Positions 13,233-25,468 of a DNA stretch of 64,000 bases are shown one piece after another. The position numbers and the translations under genes are program-made. Source of the stretch: Tillus elongatus (lineage: Eukaryota; Arthropoda; Insecta; Coleoptera; Cleridae); contig OZ023267.1 in NCBI GenBank assembly GCA_964006375.1, positions 83,330,906 to 83,394,905 on the forward strand. Reading direction: 5' to 3'. The notes under the pieces were generated by a model. The model made no database searches, was not told the origin of the DNA, and saw only the letters and a list, made by a program, of their open reading frames with translations. Positions within the stretch are counted from its first letter, which is position 1. Every line of letters starts with the position of its first letter.

Positions 13233-14612
13233 AAGATGCTCTTCCCTAAGCCAGTGCTTTCGTGCAGCCCAAAATAAGTCCCTTAGTAGATTTTGAAACT
13301 TCTGAAGGTATGCATCTGGTACCGGAAAAACCTGTAAATAGTACCGTAGTCTCGGTGCTATCATCTGGTTAATAACTAAGCACCTTCCCCTCCACGATAA
13401 AGATGGAAAGATATTTTTCCATCTTCTACAGCTATCGTTCAGTCGGTCGTATAAATGGTCTAAAGCTAGAGGGTCAGTGGTGTCATTTTCATTTTTGTAT
13501 GAAAGCCCAAGAATCCTTATGTCACCAGATGACCATCTAAACCCGCAATAAAAGTTATTATAATCTTTAAGACCTCCTAGCCAGTAGCCTTGACATTTTT
13601 CGATATTGAGTATAGCCCCAGAACATTTCGAATATATTTCGTAACATTTCAGCCCTTTATGTATTTCCGTAGGTTGTGAAACGATTATATTTATGTCATC
13701 AGCATAAGCTGTAACCTTTAGGCTGATATCATTTCGTAGAGTAGCTAGTTTGTAACCTGTAATCTCTTTGCGTAAAAGGTTTAGCAAGGGTTCCACTGAC
13801 AGTGCAAACAAAACTCCAGACAGTGGACATCCCTGTCTTATACCGTTTTTAAAGCAAATAGGAGCTGTGAGCAGATGGCTAACTCGTGCATATGGCTTCA
13901 CTATATAATAGTCTAATGTATGAGATGAATGACTGGCTAAAATTGAATTTTTTTAATACATGAAATAAATATTCGTGGTTGACTCTGTCAAAAGCTTTAT
14001 TCTGATCTAAGGATATAATAGCCGCATTTGTCTTGGTCCTATTTACATGCAATGAAATCTCTATATAAATGTAAACTGTCATATAGAACGTCCAGGTATA
14101 CAAAAGCTCTGATCGGTGTGAACAAGATCAGCTAATACTCCGGTAATTCTGATAGCAAGGCATTTCGAAACAATTTTATAGTCAGTGTTGGTAAGGGATA
14201 GGGGACGCCAATTATCTAAACTACTAGGTTCACCTTTCTTATAAAGAAGCGACACAGTTGCCAGTCTTAACGATCTGGGCAATGAGCCTTCCATAAATGA
14301 TTGATTTAGCATATTTAAAAGGTGAAACTGCAGTTTTGGCCAAAATTCAAGATAAAATTCAGTGGTGAGGCCATCTGAGCCAGATGCTTTGTTTTTATTT
14401 CAGGATTTCAGTGCTTTTGTTAATTCATCTATTGTGATTGTCAAGCCAACTTCTTGTTGTTTACTATTTGTCAACCGTGGCAATCCTTGAAAAAGTTTTT
14501 CATTTTGTTCTGAGGTATCTTGAGTATTACTATATATGCCTTCAAAGTATGATTTAACATAGCCACACATTTCAAAGGGGTCTTTTATCGTTGTCATTTT
14601 GAACGATTTCAT
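13215..14612 (-). pseudogene. LINE-B ORF2, reverse transcriptase domain (frameshifted)
   Basis: Four overlapping or adjacent minus-strand frames carry consecutive RT motifs. These are CGYVKSYFE and TIDELTKALKS (14400-14612); ATVSLLYKKGEPSSLDNWRP and LSLTNTDYK (14079-14312); IISLDQNKAFDRVNHEYL with the first catalytic Asp (13879-14103); and NGIRQGCPLSGVLFALSVEP and TAYADDINII with the catalytic Asp pair (13215-13901). At least three frameshifts separate them. The palm is otherwise conserved. The enzyme would copy the element's RNA at a nicked target site. It lies between the endonuclease and the C-terminal domain, as expected. Confidence 0.85.
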
Positions 14613-14719
14613 TGAGATAAGTTCTTTTAGGCAATGTGTGCATAACTATGTTGGCAGTGGGGCGATCTTTTTCATGTAATTGTAAGTTTTTATTTTGGAG
14701 GTTGTTTTCACTGGTTCTT

Positions 14720-15739
14720 TTATCCAACTCTAATTTCATTTCTTATTCGAAATATTTCAACTGTGTTGTTGCTGGATTCTTTAATCAATTTTTGAGCTGC
14801 AGATTGAAGATAGTTAAGTTGGCTTCTCTCTTGTATCGTTTTAAAATATTTGTATTGCTGTGTAATTTCTCTAATATTCTGCTTTAAATGTTCCCAGTGG
14901 CCTTTATAGTCTTTAATTTTGGTATGTATCTGCGTATCTAAAAATGTATTTATGCATGTGATATACCCTGGGTCATTTAGCAGATAATTAGGAAAACGCC
15001 AGAGAGGGCTCCTATAATGGTCAATTTTAAATTTAATCTCAAAAGACACTGCTAGATGGTCAGAAAAGGACGTCAATAATTTAGACGATGATGTGTGGTC
15101 AGTCAGATTATCAGAACAGTATGCTCGGTCTATTCTGGAAGCAGAGTTGCTTGTATAAAACGTATATCCAGGTAAGGTCGGAGCAGTTAGCAGCCACATG
15201 TCAGACATTGTTAAGACATCCACCATATGTTGCAGAGCACTGGATACGCCGGTATTTCTCTCAACGGAGAACAAGCGATCCCTGTTTGCCCGCAAGGTAC
15301 AGTTAAAGTCGCCCATGATAATAAATGCATCAGAATGTGGTAGAGATTGCAATGATCGTTCTATTTTTTGAGTAACATTTATGGCAATTACAGGATCATG
15401 GGGTAGATATACTGATATTATATGTATTACTTTTTCTTTTATGCTTAAGCTAGTGTTTTGGGCATAACCTTCAGATATAATTTCATGTTGATGAACAATA
15501 ACAGAAGGAGATTTTCTTACCGCAATTATTGTGCCAGTATAATCTTTAGAGGGGGGGTTGTAGAAAAAAGAATATGGTAGTTTTTGTGGGTGGTGACAAG
15601 GTGGTAAGGATGATGTATTGCTTTCTTGTATGCACATCACATCGGGGGAGTATTGCTCTAAGAAATTTTCAAAGGATAACCATTTAACAGCACTTTTAAG
15701 ATTTTTTCCATTTAATGTAATTAGACGTAAATTTTTCAT
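14720..15739 (-). CDS. LINE-B ORF2, apurinic/apyrimidinic-type endonuclease domain
   Basis: A 339-aa frame from the ATG at 15739, about 40 nt below the ORF1 stop. Motifs in order: MCIQESN (about residue 36), MGDFNC (about 142), SASRIDRAYC (about 200) and SFSDHLAV (about 225), the catalytic Glu, Asp, Asp/Arg and Asp-His set of LINE endonucleases. YTGTIIAVRKS aligns with YTGTLIAVKKA of LINE-A. The frame ends shortly before the RT linker; 14613-14720 continues in another frame. The domain itself looks intact, but the element is not. Confidence 0.87.
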   Translation of the reverse strand: MKNLRLITLNGKNLKSAVKWLSFENFLEQYSPDVMCIQESNTSSLPPCHHPQKLPYSFFYNPPSKDYTGTIIAVRKSPSVIVHQHEIISEGYAQNTSLSIKEKVIHIISVYLPHDPVIAINVTQKIERSLQSLPHSDAFIIMGDFNCTLRANRDRLFSVERNTGVSSALQHMVDVLTMSDMWLLTAPTLPGYTFYTSNSASRIDRAYCSDNLTDHTSSSKLLTSFSDHLAVSFEIKFKIDHYRSPLWRFPNYLLNDPGYITCINTFLDTQIHTKIKDYKGHWEHLKQNIREITQQYKYFKTIQERSQLNYLQSAAQKLIKESSNNTVEIFRIRNEIRVG

Positions 15740-15780
15740 TTTGTAAACAAAAAGATAAGTTTTTAAAAAAGCACTAAGAA

Positions 15781-17000
15781 TTACGCCTCTGATGCTGTGT
15801 CCGAATCTCGTGAGGAGCTAAGTCTAAGGTTTCTTTCTAGTGCTACAACGAGACGTTTACATCTTTCTTTTAGAGCCCTATATCCTACAAGTGGATAAAT
15901 TTCCTGAATCATTTGTATCAACAATGGAATTTCTGTCGTAAATCTGGATGCAACACTAACGGGTTCACTACCCTTTACAGCGATAAGAAAGGATCTGAAA
16001 TCTTCATAAGTAAGAACATACCTTTTTTCCTCGAAAATGCTTTTAAGGGATTCATATGCTTCATTTGGTTCTGGTTTCTCCCCTTTCTTCTTTTTCTCTT
16101 TTTTACTTTGTGACAAATGACTTGAACTTGAAGGCGGTGTAACATCAGCAAAGACAGGTCGAAGATTGGAGGAGGCATGTTGTTGTCGGCCTTTTCTTCA
16201 GCTAGTTTTTTCTTTAAATTTTCATTTCCGGGGACTTCTGCTTCATTTGATGCCTGACGTTTCAATCCTGTTTTACTAGAATCTTGTTCAGTAATGGTCT
16301 GGGGATTTTTTTCATTTTGGTCTTCTTCCTCTTCTTCTAACACATTGACCACTCTTTCGTCTGTAGTTTTCAGGGTGTTTGGGCAGTTCCTTGAAATGTG
16401 TCCTTCAGACTTGCAGAGGAAACATTTTAAATCATCATTTGATAGAAAAACTCTATATATATCATCATCATCTTTGATTATGATCGACGATGGCATTTCT
16501 AGTTGATCAGGAACCATAAATACTTGTCTTCGAAAACTGCAAACGTGAGAATATTTTTGTATTCCAACCCCTGCACCCATAAATGATACTGGTGAGACAA
16601 CTTTTAAACCGTGATTTCTTAGAGCTTCTTCTATGACTTCGTGACCAATAACTGGTGAAACATTGGATATTATTATTCTGTTTGCTGGTGTTATTAGCCT
16701 TCTTGCTGTAATGGTGGTGTTTCCAATGGTTATACATGCATGTTCGGACATAAATTTATCAACACAATCCTTAGATGAAAGGTAAATGCATACTCTAGCA
16801 TTAGATATCTTGGAGGAAAATAGAATATTTTCCGGTTGGACAATCTTCCCAATGCCGCAAATATAATCTTTAATCGTTATATGCTTAAACGATGTGAAAA
16901 CTATAGCTTGATCTTTTTTAGGGTGTTTAAACTGTTGAACGACTCTTGAAAATAATGGTCTCTTATTCCTGGATTCTGTAGTCGTCATTTCATCTTGCAA
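15781..17000 (-). pseudogene. LINE-B ORF1, zinc-knuckle RNA-binding protein (one frameshift)
   Basis: Starts at the ATG at 17000 and reads about 275 residues. These include an N-terminal region with YICGIGKIVQPENILFSSK, a middle block (RIIISNVSPVIGHEVIEEAL, CSFRRQVFMVP, YRVFLSNDDLKC) and one CCHC knuckle, CFLCKSEGHISRNC, at about residue 192. A single-base shift near 16170 moves the frame. The C-terminal domain continues at 15781-16116 with FLIAVKGSEPV and RALKERCKRLV and ends at TAA 15781-15783. The protein would package the element's RNA. The same C-terminal domain ends LINE-A ORF1. Confidence 0.8.
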
Positions 17001-17040
17001 CGGCTTATTAATTAGTGTATTTGTCAGTACAGTTAAGTTA

Positions 17041-17462
17041 CGTGTTTGTTATGTTGGGGAAATGGTAATTAAGGGCTCTGCAGCAGAGCCACCCCCGTGA
17101 TCGGAGGTCATGATACGTATAGTCGGATCCATTATATTAATATTTTCATCCTGCCTCTAAGGAGAAGCTAACTTCTCGTATCTTTGGCAAAACTGCACAG
17201 AGTATGTCTATATTATCTTATCACGCTTGAGACTCGATAAGCAAATAAATAAATAAATGGAAACTGTTTAACTTTTATGGTAAATTTGAATTGTTCAAAT
17301 TGCTGCTTCTAAAGCAAATAAAACTTACTTTTGATTTACTCTGGCAGAGAATAACACTATTAATAACACTATACCAAAAAATTATATTAATCAGCGCACT
17401 ATAACCGCCAAAAAAACAGGAAAAACCCACCAGCTCTCAAGCAAACGTGTCACCTGCTCGAG
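17041..17462 (+). other. Possible short-element 3' end with (AAAT)n tail; AT-rich DNA
   Basis: 17100-17262 contains AGAGTATGTCTATATTATCT and ends CGATAAGC followed by (AAAT)n at about 17245-17259, the look of a plus-strand LINE or SINE 3' terminus. No A/B box or coding motif was seen. The rest up to the GA array is unremarkable. Confidence 0.35.
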
Positions 17463-18616
<1,154 letters not shown>

Positions 18617-18940
18617 CCGCCTGATAACTCAAAAAAATAATTAACTGATTTCAAGAAACTCGGCGGGTGCCTTTCTTTTATTAATGGCTTGCATGAGTTC
18701 ATTAGCCAGGAAAATCGGACGGGGTTTTCCGGGAAAATTTTGAGTTTTCTTTAAAAAAAAAACTCCGAAAATAACAAAGCTGTTTTAATTAAATTTACTA
18801 TATATGTTGCCTTGGGAGAGACCTTACTATGTACCAAAATTAAACTTTCTAAATTTATAGAAAATTGAGTTATTCAAATTTGAAGCATTTAATAAAAATT
18901 TACTACCATAACGCACTTGCTGCGTCCCGAGCTTTTTTCT
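18617..18940 (-). repeat. Microsatellite-bearing repeat, copy 2 (5' part)
   Basis: Read on the minus strand from 18940: GGGACGCAGCAAGTGCGTTA, then TTCAAATTTGAATAACTCAA, TTTAGAAAGT, AAACTCAAAATTTTC, CCGATTTTCCTGGCTAATGA, and GAGTTATCAGGCGGATACAC running straight into (CA)n, the minus-strand view of the GT array. This is the cleanest full 5' module in the window, about 325 bp. The 3' module found in copies 3 and 4 is not present beyond the array. Confidence 0.85.
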
Positions 18941-20559
18941 TATACTGATTCTGAATTTGTGAATAGTTTTTATTTACAGTATTAGAACATTTTTCTTCTA
19001 ATAACTGATTCAATTTAATAAGTTATTGTATTCTTTTTCAGTTAAAAGCTTTTTCAGGTATATAATATATAATGTATTATTAACGAACATTGTTTTTCAT
19101 AAAGCACCTTCTTTTTCTCTTTAAAAAAAGTAATCCCGAAGAAAGCACCAAACAAGATGCATGGAAACCACAACCTAAAACTTTTAAGTTAAAATGATAG
19201 ATGACAGGCAAAACACATAATTTAAAAAGTATCTTCTGTTTTCGGAACCATAGAGTGTCAAGGAGAACTATAAACACCCATTTAATATATTACCATGTAG
19301 GCGTTACTGCAGAGTAAGTATACAATGTTGAGTCATAGTTCCACTTGGTAGCTTTTAGAGAAAGTATCTTTAAAGGTCCAGCTTTTCAGTATGCACCACC
19401 AAAGACTGTAACTACTTTCAAGTTCCATATTTTAGTGAATGCAACTTCAAAGTGTTTGTTTTGAAATGCGTCATTTTGTAGATGGTGATTTACGACGCGA
19501 TTATTACCTCCTCTGTTAGGATAAATATCTAAAAAATAAATTTATTGCTATTTTGGCAGTTTTGCAGCATTTTTTTTTAATTATCAGTTTCATGTATAGA
19601 GAAGTAAATTAGAACAAATTGCAACAAATTGAGGGTAATGATGTGGAATGTGGATATTACATGATATATAACTTTTATTAAAAACTGAAAATTTCGAGGA
19701 CACGTAATTTCTGGCTGAACAAATCATTATATTTTGTCAGTAAACTTGCATTTGTTTATATTTAAACACTCAAGACATCCAAATATAATGCATCAGAAAT
19801 CCAATTAACAATGTTGACTTGTAGTCTCTAGTATCTATAGAATGGGAAGAAAAGACAAAGATGGTTTTAGTGCATAGAGCTGGAGATAGATATTATGCTG
19901 TGGAATAATTTTCAAGACAAAGAAAGAAGCACAAGACAGAGAGTAGATAGTGATAAGACCTGTGATAGTGGTTAATACCGTTTTGCCACGTCGTTGCTAG
20001 GTAAATGTCACGGTGTTGTTATGTAGCTGGATAAGTTCCCCATACCAAGCCGCAACGTTGCCGCCATTCCCCATTTTAGTGGTTGCTCCATGATAGGAAC
20101 GTTCTTATAACGGATCACTGACTGGTGGCAAAACACTTAGAAGTTATCACGACAGTCGCCAGTGGGGCAGCAGCATCCAAAATGACTCTAAATATACAAA
20201 TAAAAACGACAATGTGTGGGCGACAGTGAACCATAAAGATTCAAAAATGTTCGCGATACTCGATAAGTGTAATTCATGAACTAGGAATAATCATTGAGTG
20301 CAAAAGTATGGAGCTGCATAGGGGCAAAAGGCAACGATACACAACTTCCATTTCTGAAAACATGGTGACAAACCAAGGCAAAAGGCAATGATGGTCATAT
20401 CTACCAGTTATGCAAAAGCAAAAGGCAACAGTGCACACCTTCAGGAAACAAATATGGCACAAACAATCCGAAATTGCACTCAATGACCTATCTTAGCCAG
20501 AATACACATAAAGAATGATCTTGATCCGATGTTTTCGGTTCCCTTTAAGGATGTGCACA
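18941..20559. other. AT-rich DNA, nothing recognised
   Basis: No gene or element recognised. Minor features are a duplicated AAAAGGCAA-type motif between 20320 and 20430 and a slightly more GC-rich stretch at 19975-20120. Open frames of 60-69 codons on the minus strand (19080-19277, 20274-20665) lack motifs. Confidence 0.4.
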
Positions 20560-21290
20560 GGTCCAGAACTTCATCGGAATGAAGTAAGGAAATATAAACG
20601 AGAGTGAAGATACAGCTGAAGCAATTGCCATATTTAAAGCTCTGGAATGGGCGCTCGACAGCCAAGCAAAGAAAATTCTAATTTTGTCACTCACTGTCAT
20701 TACTCAAATGCATTAACCATTTTTCTTACGAACAATATGACAAGAAAATTATATGTTGTATAATCAAATGCTTTTAAGAATTGACCAGACAAGGTGGCAA
20801 TGTGAATTTTATATGGGTAAAGGCACCTTCTGGGATTCCAGGTAACGATGCAGCTGACACTTGGCGAAACAAGCTAAGAATAATACCCATATTTGCCACT
20901 TTGGCGAAGCTAAGAATAATACCCATATTTACACTGTTACCAGCCACTGTCATAAAGCTTAAAGCTTGTGTGCAATGGGAACAAGAATACAGAAATTATG
21001 CGGCTAATTCAAAAAATCAGTACACTCTCATACATAAGGAAGTACCAAAAATAATACCATATCGACAAAAACTTTTTGTCCAGAGAAAAATTACAGCAAC
21101 CGTCAGAATAAAATTGTATCATCTCATTCATATAAAATAGGCATAGCTGATGAACCCATTTGCTTATGTGATATAGTTATGTCACAAACTCTAAACCATA
21201 TCTTATTTGAATGCAGCTTTCATATTTCATAGAGAAACGACTTTATCTATCGATTAAAAGAAATTAAAACTCCCATTCCCACCAGCATAT
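20560..21290 (+). pseudogene. LINE-D, RNase H and 3' region (decayed)
   Basis: Plus-strand frames give AEAIAIFKALEWALDSQAKK (RNase H alpha-A), WVKAPSGIPGNDAADTW (the HSGxxGNExAD-type motif), QWEQEYRNYA, and finally ADEPICLC...LNHILFECS. This order is the C-terminal half of an I/R1/Jockey-type LINE with an RNase H domain. Stops and shifts break it. A 36-bp tandem duplication (AAGCTAAGAATAATACCC, twice, 20871-20940) lies inside. It is unrelated to LINE-A/B, which lack RNase H here. Confidence 0.7.
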
Positions 21291-21324
21291 TATGTTTGCT
21301 CATTACAAACGATATGGTAGTGTA

Positions 21325-21938
21325 TAGGATGTTCCGTTTTGGTTGCAATTGCTGGGTATCTCGGTTATTAGTAATGATAAAACCTTGCTGTTTTCGTGAA
21401 CCTGAGCTACTTTTTTGTGAAACAAAAGATGCTGCAAACAAATTTGTCATAGCCCTCTTAGTTTCCGAGCTACAGGGTGATATTGAAAATATTGTAATTT
21501 CAGGTACCCCTTGCATTTCAGTTCTGTGACAATCTGTCAAAAAGGTTTACAACTTTTTACGTAGAATCTAGTGGTGTAGTTAGCTTTTTTCAAAATATTA
21601 TTGTTTTTGAAATATTGACCAATGTTTTTTTTTTAAATCGGACACTATTATATTTGTCAAGAAATTATTTTGAATTTTCACAAACTTCTCAAAAATATAT
21701 AACATTATGGGTCTATATTAATAAATAACGATTCGTGTTTACCTCTTTGACAAGTTATGAAACAACTGAAATACAAGGGTACCTGTAAATGCAATATTTT
21801 CAAGCTTCCCCTGTAGTTCGGAAACTAAGAGGGCTATGACAATTTTGTTTGCGGCATATTTAGTTTCACAAAAAAAGTAGCTCGGGTTCGTGAAAACGGA
21901 GATACCCAGCAATTGCAACCAAAATGGAACATCCTGTA
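21325..21938. mobile_element. Non-autonomous TIR element (mariner-like ends, TA flanks)
   Basis: Both ends carry AGGATGTTCC inside TATA/TATAC flanks. Homology continues inward for about 200 bp as an inverted repeat: left TTGGTTGCAATTGCTGGGTA, right its complement; also GAGCTACTTTTTTGTGAAAC and CATAGCCCTCTTAGTTTC. No transposase is present. Length is about 614 bp. The TA flank suggests a Tc1/mariner-type MITE or foldback element. Confidence 0.7.
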
Positions 21939-22439
21939 TAATGCAATTATGTCATTCTTAAGGAAAGCCAGCATAAATATTTGACATTGTTTAAAAATAG
22001 TTTCTATAATTTGAACTAATTTGTAAAATGGTTTTATTTTTTCCCGTTTGTGAAACTCCATTAAATTGATTATATTGGTGTAGAAGTGTCAAATCAATTT
22101 GGATGCAACCTTATAAATTATGTAATTATACAGCACAAGTTTAAGACTTCTTGTATTAGCATACTGTATGATTTTTGTCAATAAACTATAATAATAATAA
22201 ACTATAATTATTTTTTAAAAATCTCCATGTGTCTAACCCTTATGTGTTCCCCCCTGCCTTTAGTGACCTTTCTTGTTTGTCAAAAGAAAAGTTGCCAAAA
22301 TGGACCCCTAAGCAATTTAAGAAAAAAAAAAAAAGGTTAGGTCAAAAATATATTGGTAACGTCCTTACCCATATCTATTATTACCTCAGGTTCACATATG
22401 TGTATATATGTTTGGAACTATTTCCGCGGTTATTAATCT
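21939..22439. other. AT-rich DNA, nothing recognised
   Basis: No feature recognised apart from a short ATAATAATAAACTATAAT tract near 22190. Confidence 0.4.
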
Positions 22440-23060
22440 GAAATGTACTTGGTTCTCGGGTTAAACCGTGTCCAGAATGTATTAAAACTCGACGTTTCGG
22501 TTCCTCTTTTATAGCCATTTTCAAGAGATTAAGGAAAATGTGAAAGAAAATGATCTCAATGGCCTCAATCTTCCTACTCCTTAGAGTAGTAGATAGGGAT
22601 AGGTTGTCTATTGAATTCATTGCCATTTTGTGTTCGCCATGAGGATATAATAGGTTTCTAAGTAATCAGAAGTCGAAAATGGCCATCTTTCTTATTTAAA
22701 CAATCGGGACGTTTTTCGGTTTCGATCGCTTCGCACATAATTCTGGTTTTGACGTTGTAAATCAGGGCCATTACTTTGGCATTGTCAAAGTCTATTTTGT
22801 GTCCTGTATGAATGTGATTAATGGCCAATGCGGATGAGTCGTCGGATTTTCTAACTGCGAGGATGTGTCAATGTATTCTATTATGGATACGTCTGTTTGT
22901 CCTGCATAAGTTCAGGAACAGTCTGAACAAGGAATTCAGTAATCTCTGTGTGGTTCTTTTGGAATCGTATCCTTGGGAGTTTTTATTAGATTTGACATTT
23001 TTGCTTTGTTGTAAATATGGTTTTGGTACTATAGGTTCTAAAAATACGGCTCATTTAGTC
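22440..23060 (-). pseudogene. Penelope-like element, GIY-YIG region (decayed)
   Basis: Minus-strand frames include YDSKRTTQRLLNS, then AVRKSDDSSALAINHIHTGH, KIDFDNAKVMALIYNVKTRI, MCEAIETEKRPD and, after a gap, LLKMAIKEEPKRRVLIHS. The SALAxHIxxTGHxIDFxNAK...EAIEIxKxP string is the second half of the GIY-YIG endonuclease at the C-terminus of PLE proteins. The tail encoding EPKRRVL (the GTTTCGG-containing DNA) commonly ends such ORFs. The GIY and YIG motifs themselves are damaged. Stops are present. Confidence 0.7.
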
Positions 23061-23222
23061 GGCGACACCGTCAATATATGTTTTTTTTTTAACAAAAAGC
23101 ATATATTTTTATTGTGTTGATTTCAATTTCACGCTATAATTTTTTTTGGATAGTCCGTTCTAAACAAATAGAGTATCTTGTTATAGAACTTAATTACGTT
23201 TTGTTTGCTGGTTTTGTTTTAA

Positions 23223-23596
23223 GTTTACCATCACCGCCGGCAACAACTACACCCGTACCACCCCAGCTGCATATCCAGGCTGATCCATCGCCCCAAAGCC
23301 ACGTCCAGGCCACACAATTACCCCAAGCTCCCACCAAGGACAACACCGTCATCACCGAGGAAAGAGAGAACAAGCGCTTCAGGAGAGATGAGTTCCTGAG
23401 GGTGAGTCCCGATACCGCGGCTTACCTAGAGGCCCGACCCCGGCCAGGATTGTGGGACGATTCTTTCCTCGACCGGATGCAAAAATACATCCCGGAGAGC
23501 TACAATGCCAATATTATTCGCCAGCGCCTCGTGCTTCCAGACGGCACCCTGCGACGAGTCCGCATTCCAAGGATAAGGCTGTACGTACCCTCGTAA
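23223..23596 (+). CDS. Unrecognised GC-rich open frame, possible terminal exon
   Basis: An open frame (upstream-open to 23114) that becomes GC-rich from about 23228. It encodes a Pro/Gln/Thr-rich stretch and then a charged segment with RFRRDEFLRVSPDTAAYLEA, LDRMQKYIPESYNA and LRRVRIPRIRLYVPS before a stop. A T-rich tract ending in TTTTAAG at 23206-23223 looks like a splice acceptor, and AATAAA occurs at about 23645 and 23660. I do not recognise the family. Composition differs sharply from the AT-rich neighbours, which suggests real coding sequence, either a host exon or a transposon gene. The AATAAA sites lie at the edge of the palindrome at 23640. Confidence 0.4.
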
Positions 23597-23639
23597 ATAT
23601 TTATTGTTTCCCTTTCATAAGAATTGGTCAAGGTCAAGG

Positions 23640-23911
23640 GGATGAATAAACTAAGTGAATAAAGACTAGAACTACTATTTATATGTTAGTTGCCAAGCAG
23701 TTGAGAACAGCGTCCTAGGAATGTATACAGACAGACCCCACCGTTGAGTCTTAAATCCCTGTAATTAAAACTGAATACCTGCCGTTGTTATACTGTGTGT
23801 CGTTATCAAATATTCCTTCTAAGAAGGACATGCCGGTTATTAAGATAACAGTTCGAACAATGTACTACATAGAACCGGAACTACTCTATTCATTGAAACA
23901 TTTTTTTCTAA

Positions 23912-23997
<86 letters not shown>

Positions 23998-24335
23998 TTT
24001 CGTAAGCATCAAATTGACGTGACTGCTTGATGCTTACGAAAGTATATATATCGTTAGAAATTGGAAAAAATGTTTCGATGAATAGAGTAGGTCCGGCACT
24101 ATGTAGTCCATTGTTCGAACTGTTATCTTAATAACCGGCGTGTCCTTCTTAGAAGGAATATTTGATAATGATGCATAGTATAACAAAGGCAGGTATGCAG
24201 TTGTAATTGCAGGGATTTAAGACTCAACAGTGGAGGTTTGTCTGTATACCTTCCTAGAGGACGCTGTTCGCAACTGCTTGGCAACTAACATATAAATAGT
24301 AGTTGTAGTCTTTATTCACTTAGTTTATTCATCCC
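23640..24335. repeat. Long palindrome with (AT)n inside
   Basis: Left arm 23640 to about 23995 and right arm about 24018-24335 are inverted copies, with mismatches, around CTTTCGTAAGCATCAA / TTGATGCTTACGAAAG. Matching landmarks are GAATAAACTAAGTGAATAAA, TATGTTAGTTGCCAAGCA, TTAAATCCCTG, CTTCTAAGAAGGACA and AACAGTTCGAACAATG with their complements. The left arm holds about 85 bp of (AT)n (23912-23996), the right only a few units. No transposase was seen. It resembles a foldback or head-to-head PLE-type unit, because its right end runs into a hammerhead-like module. Confidence 0.8.
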
Positions 24336-24451
24336 ATTGATGACGCTAACTTTGTTAGCAAAACGATCGTCGAGTCTAAAAACTGTATTGTGATGAATTG
24401 GGTTCTCCAAATTGTACTTATTAGTGCTCATCACAGGTTCCAATCTTCACT
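24336..24451 (+). ncRNA. Decayed hammerhead-like module
   Basis: TGATGACGCTAACTTTGTTA, then GC, AAAAC, GATC, GTC: same order as at 7572-7612, with perfect stem II (GCTAAC/GTTAGC) but C3 and G12 mutated, so it should be inactive. It is followed by the shared block GTGATGAATTGGGTTCTCC and GTGCTCATCACAGGTTCCA. Confidence 0.5.
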
Positions 24452-24531
24452 CATTAAGGCTAAGTTAATTTAAAATTAATTCTTAAATAAACTGAAACAT
24501 TAATTGGTTATCTGAGAAATTAATAACAAAA
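24452..24531 (-). repeat. Old gypsy LTR-A, left fragment
   Basis: AAGGCTAAGTTAATTTAAAA through AATAACAAAATT aligns with 45805-45885 in LTR-B of the decayed gypsy. The LTR continues at 43732 after the inserted DNA transposon. The left end is truncated at the hammerhead-like module. Confidence 0.65.
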
Positions 24532-24563
24532 TTACGTAAATAGGTATAGATGCTCGGTTCTGG

Positions 24564-24901
24564 TGTTGAGATATTTGTTTTATTAAATGAATTTATTCTA
24601 TCGTAAATAAGTTAGGTTACTTTGTGTGCTTTGTGTAATAAAGACAGTTGCCAGATTAAAAATACAAGGAACTGGAAATGGAAATGGAAAGTTCCGAGAG
24701 TTGACCAGTCGTGTTGAAAAGTACGTGGGTTGGGAGTAATAATAATAATGTAATAATAACGTTTTTTATTTTAAATTAACATAAGTTGTCTATTAGAATA
24801 ATGGTTCTGTTCTAGTGTTCTGTATTGTTTTGAGTAATAAAGCAATACTAAAATATCAACTACATCGTCGATTCCACTGCTAAAAACATAAAAAATCATC
24901 A
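24564..24901 (+). repeat. Copia 5' LTR
   Basis: Starts TGTTGAGATATTTG and ends AAAAATCATCA. Internal landmarks GTGTAATAAAGACAGT and TAATAATAATAATGTAATAA recur in the 3' LTR. Confidence 0.88.
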
Positions 24902-24920
24902 GGTTATGCTAAGTTGAACA
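24902..24920 (+). promoter_or_regulatory. Probable copia primer-binding site
   Basis: GGTTATGCTAAGTTGAAC follows the LTR directly. The ATCAGGTTATG context resembles the internal tRNA-fragment site used by copia-type elements; the exact tRNA was not determined. Confidence 0.35.
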
Positions 24921-24966
24921 CGTGTGTATAAAAAAAAAATTTAAAAAGTGGAGAACAGAACTGAAG

Positions 24967-25272
24967 ATGGATCTCCTGAATAAAATTGAAACGCTGAAGG
25001 ACAGTACGAACCTTGACATATGGAAATTTCAAGTTGTAATATATTTTAAGTTGAAGGATATTTATGAAATTGTCACCGGAAGCAAGGTTAAAGCCGAAAA
25101 GGATAATGAAAAAGCCAAAATGGGATAAAAATTATGCTATTGCTCAGCGTATAATAATAACCACTATTGAGAAGATGCCATTGACACATATTCTGAATTG
25201 TGAAACTTCAAAGGAAATGTTCGAAAAACTGTGCAGTGTTTATAAAAGGGATACCGAACAACAAAAAAATCT
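24967..25272 (+). pseudogene. Copia gag, N-terminal part
   Basis: Starts at ATG 24967 with MDLLNKIETLKDSTNLDIWK, a typical copia Gag start (…L.G.NY..WKxxMxxxL). It shifts frame near 25110 and continues with TTIEKMPLTHIL and EMFEKLCSVYKRDTEQQK. There the coding sequence stops at the inserted repeat; it resumes at about 37484 with LLQEFYNF. Together the two parts make a UBN2-type Gag domain. Degenerate, not functional. Confidence 0.8.
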
Positions 25273-25468
25273 CGGGACGCAGCAAGTGCGTTATGGTAGT
25301 GAATTTTCATAGAAATGATCGGGCACAAAATATTTTATTATAACTTTTTTTTCTTGTAACATAGAAATCTAAATTTTGGTGTATAGTTTACTTTTTATAT
25401 CGTAAACCTACCTACCAAATTTGGTTATCATAGAGTTTTTATTTTTTAAGATAAAAAATTTTTTCAAA

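Larger units (their letters stand above)
11421..17040 (-). mobile_element. LINE-B, near full-length Tx1/L1-like non-LTR retrotransposon
   Basis: Order on the minus strand: ORF1 (15781-17000), ORF2 with endonuclease (14720-15739), RT (13215-14612), C-terminal domain (12281-13168 and 11684-11940), 3' UTR (11476-11683), (AAT)n tail (11421-11475). Motif order and the FALSVEPLLNLLR/YADD context suggest the Tx1/L1 group. Several frameshifts, a nested insertion at 11941-12280 and a 61-bp insertion near 13172-13221 show it is dead. It is the same family as LINE-A. The 5' end is uncertain but lies just right of 17000. No clear target-site duplication was found. Confidence 0.85.
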
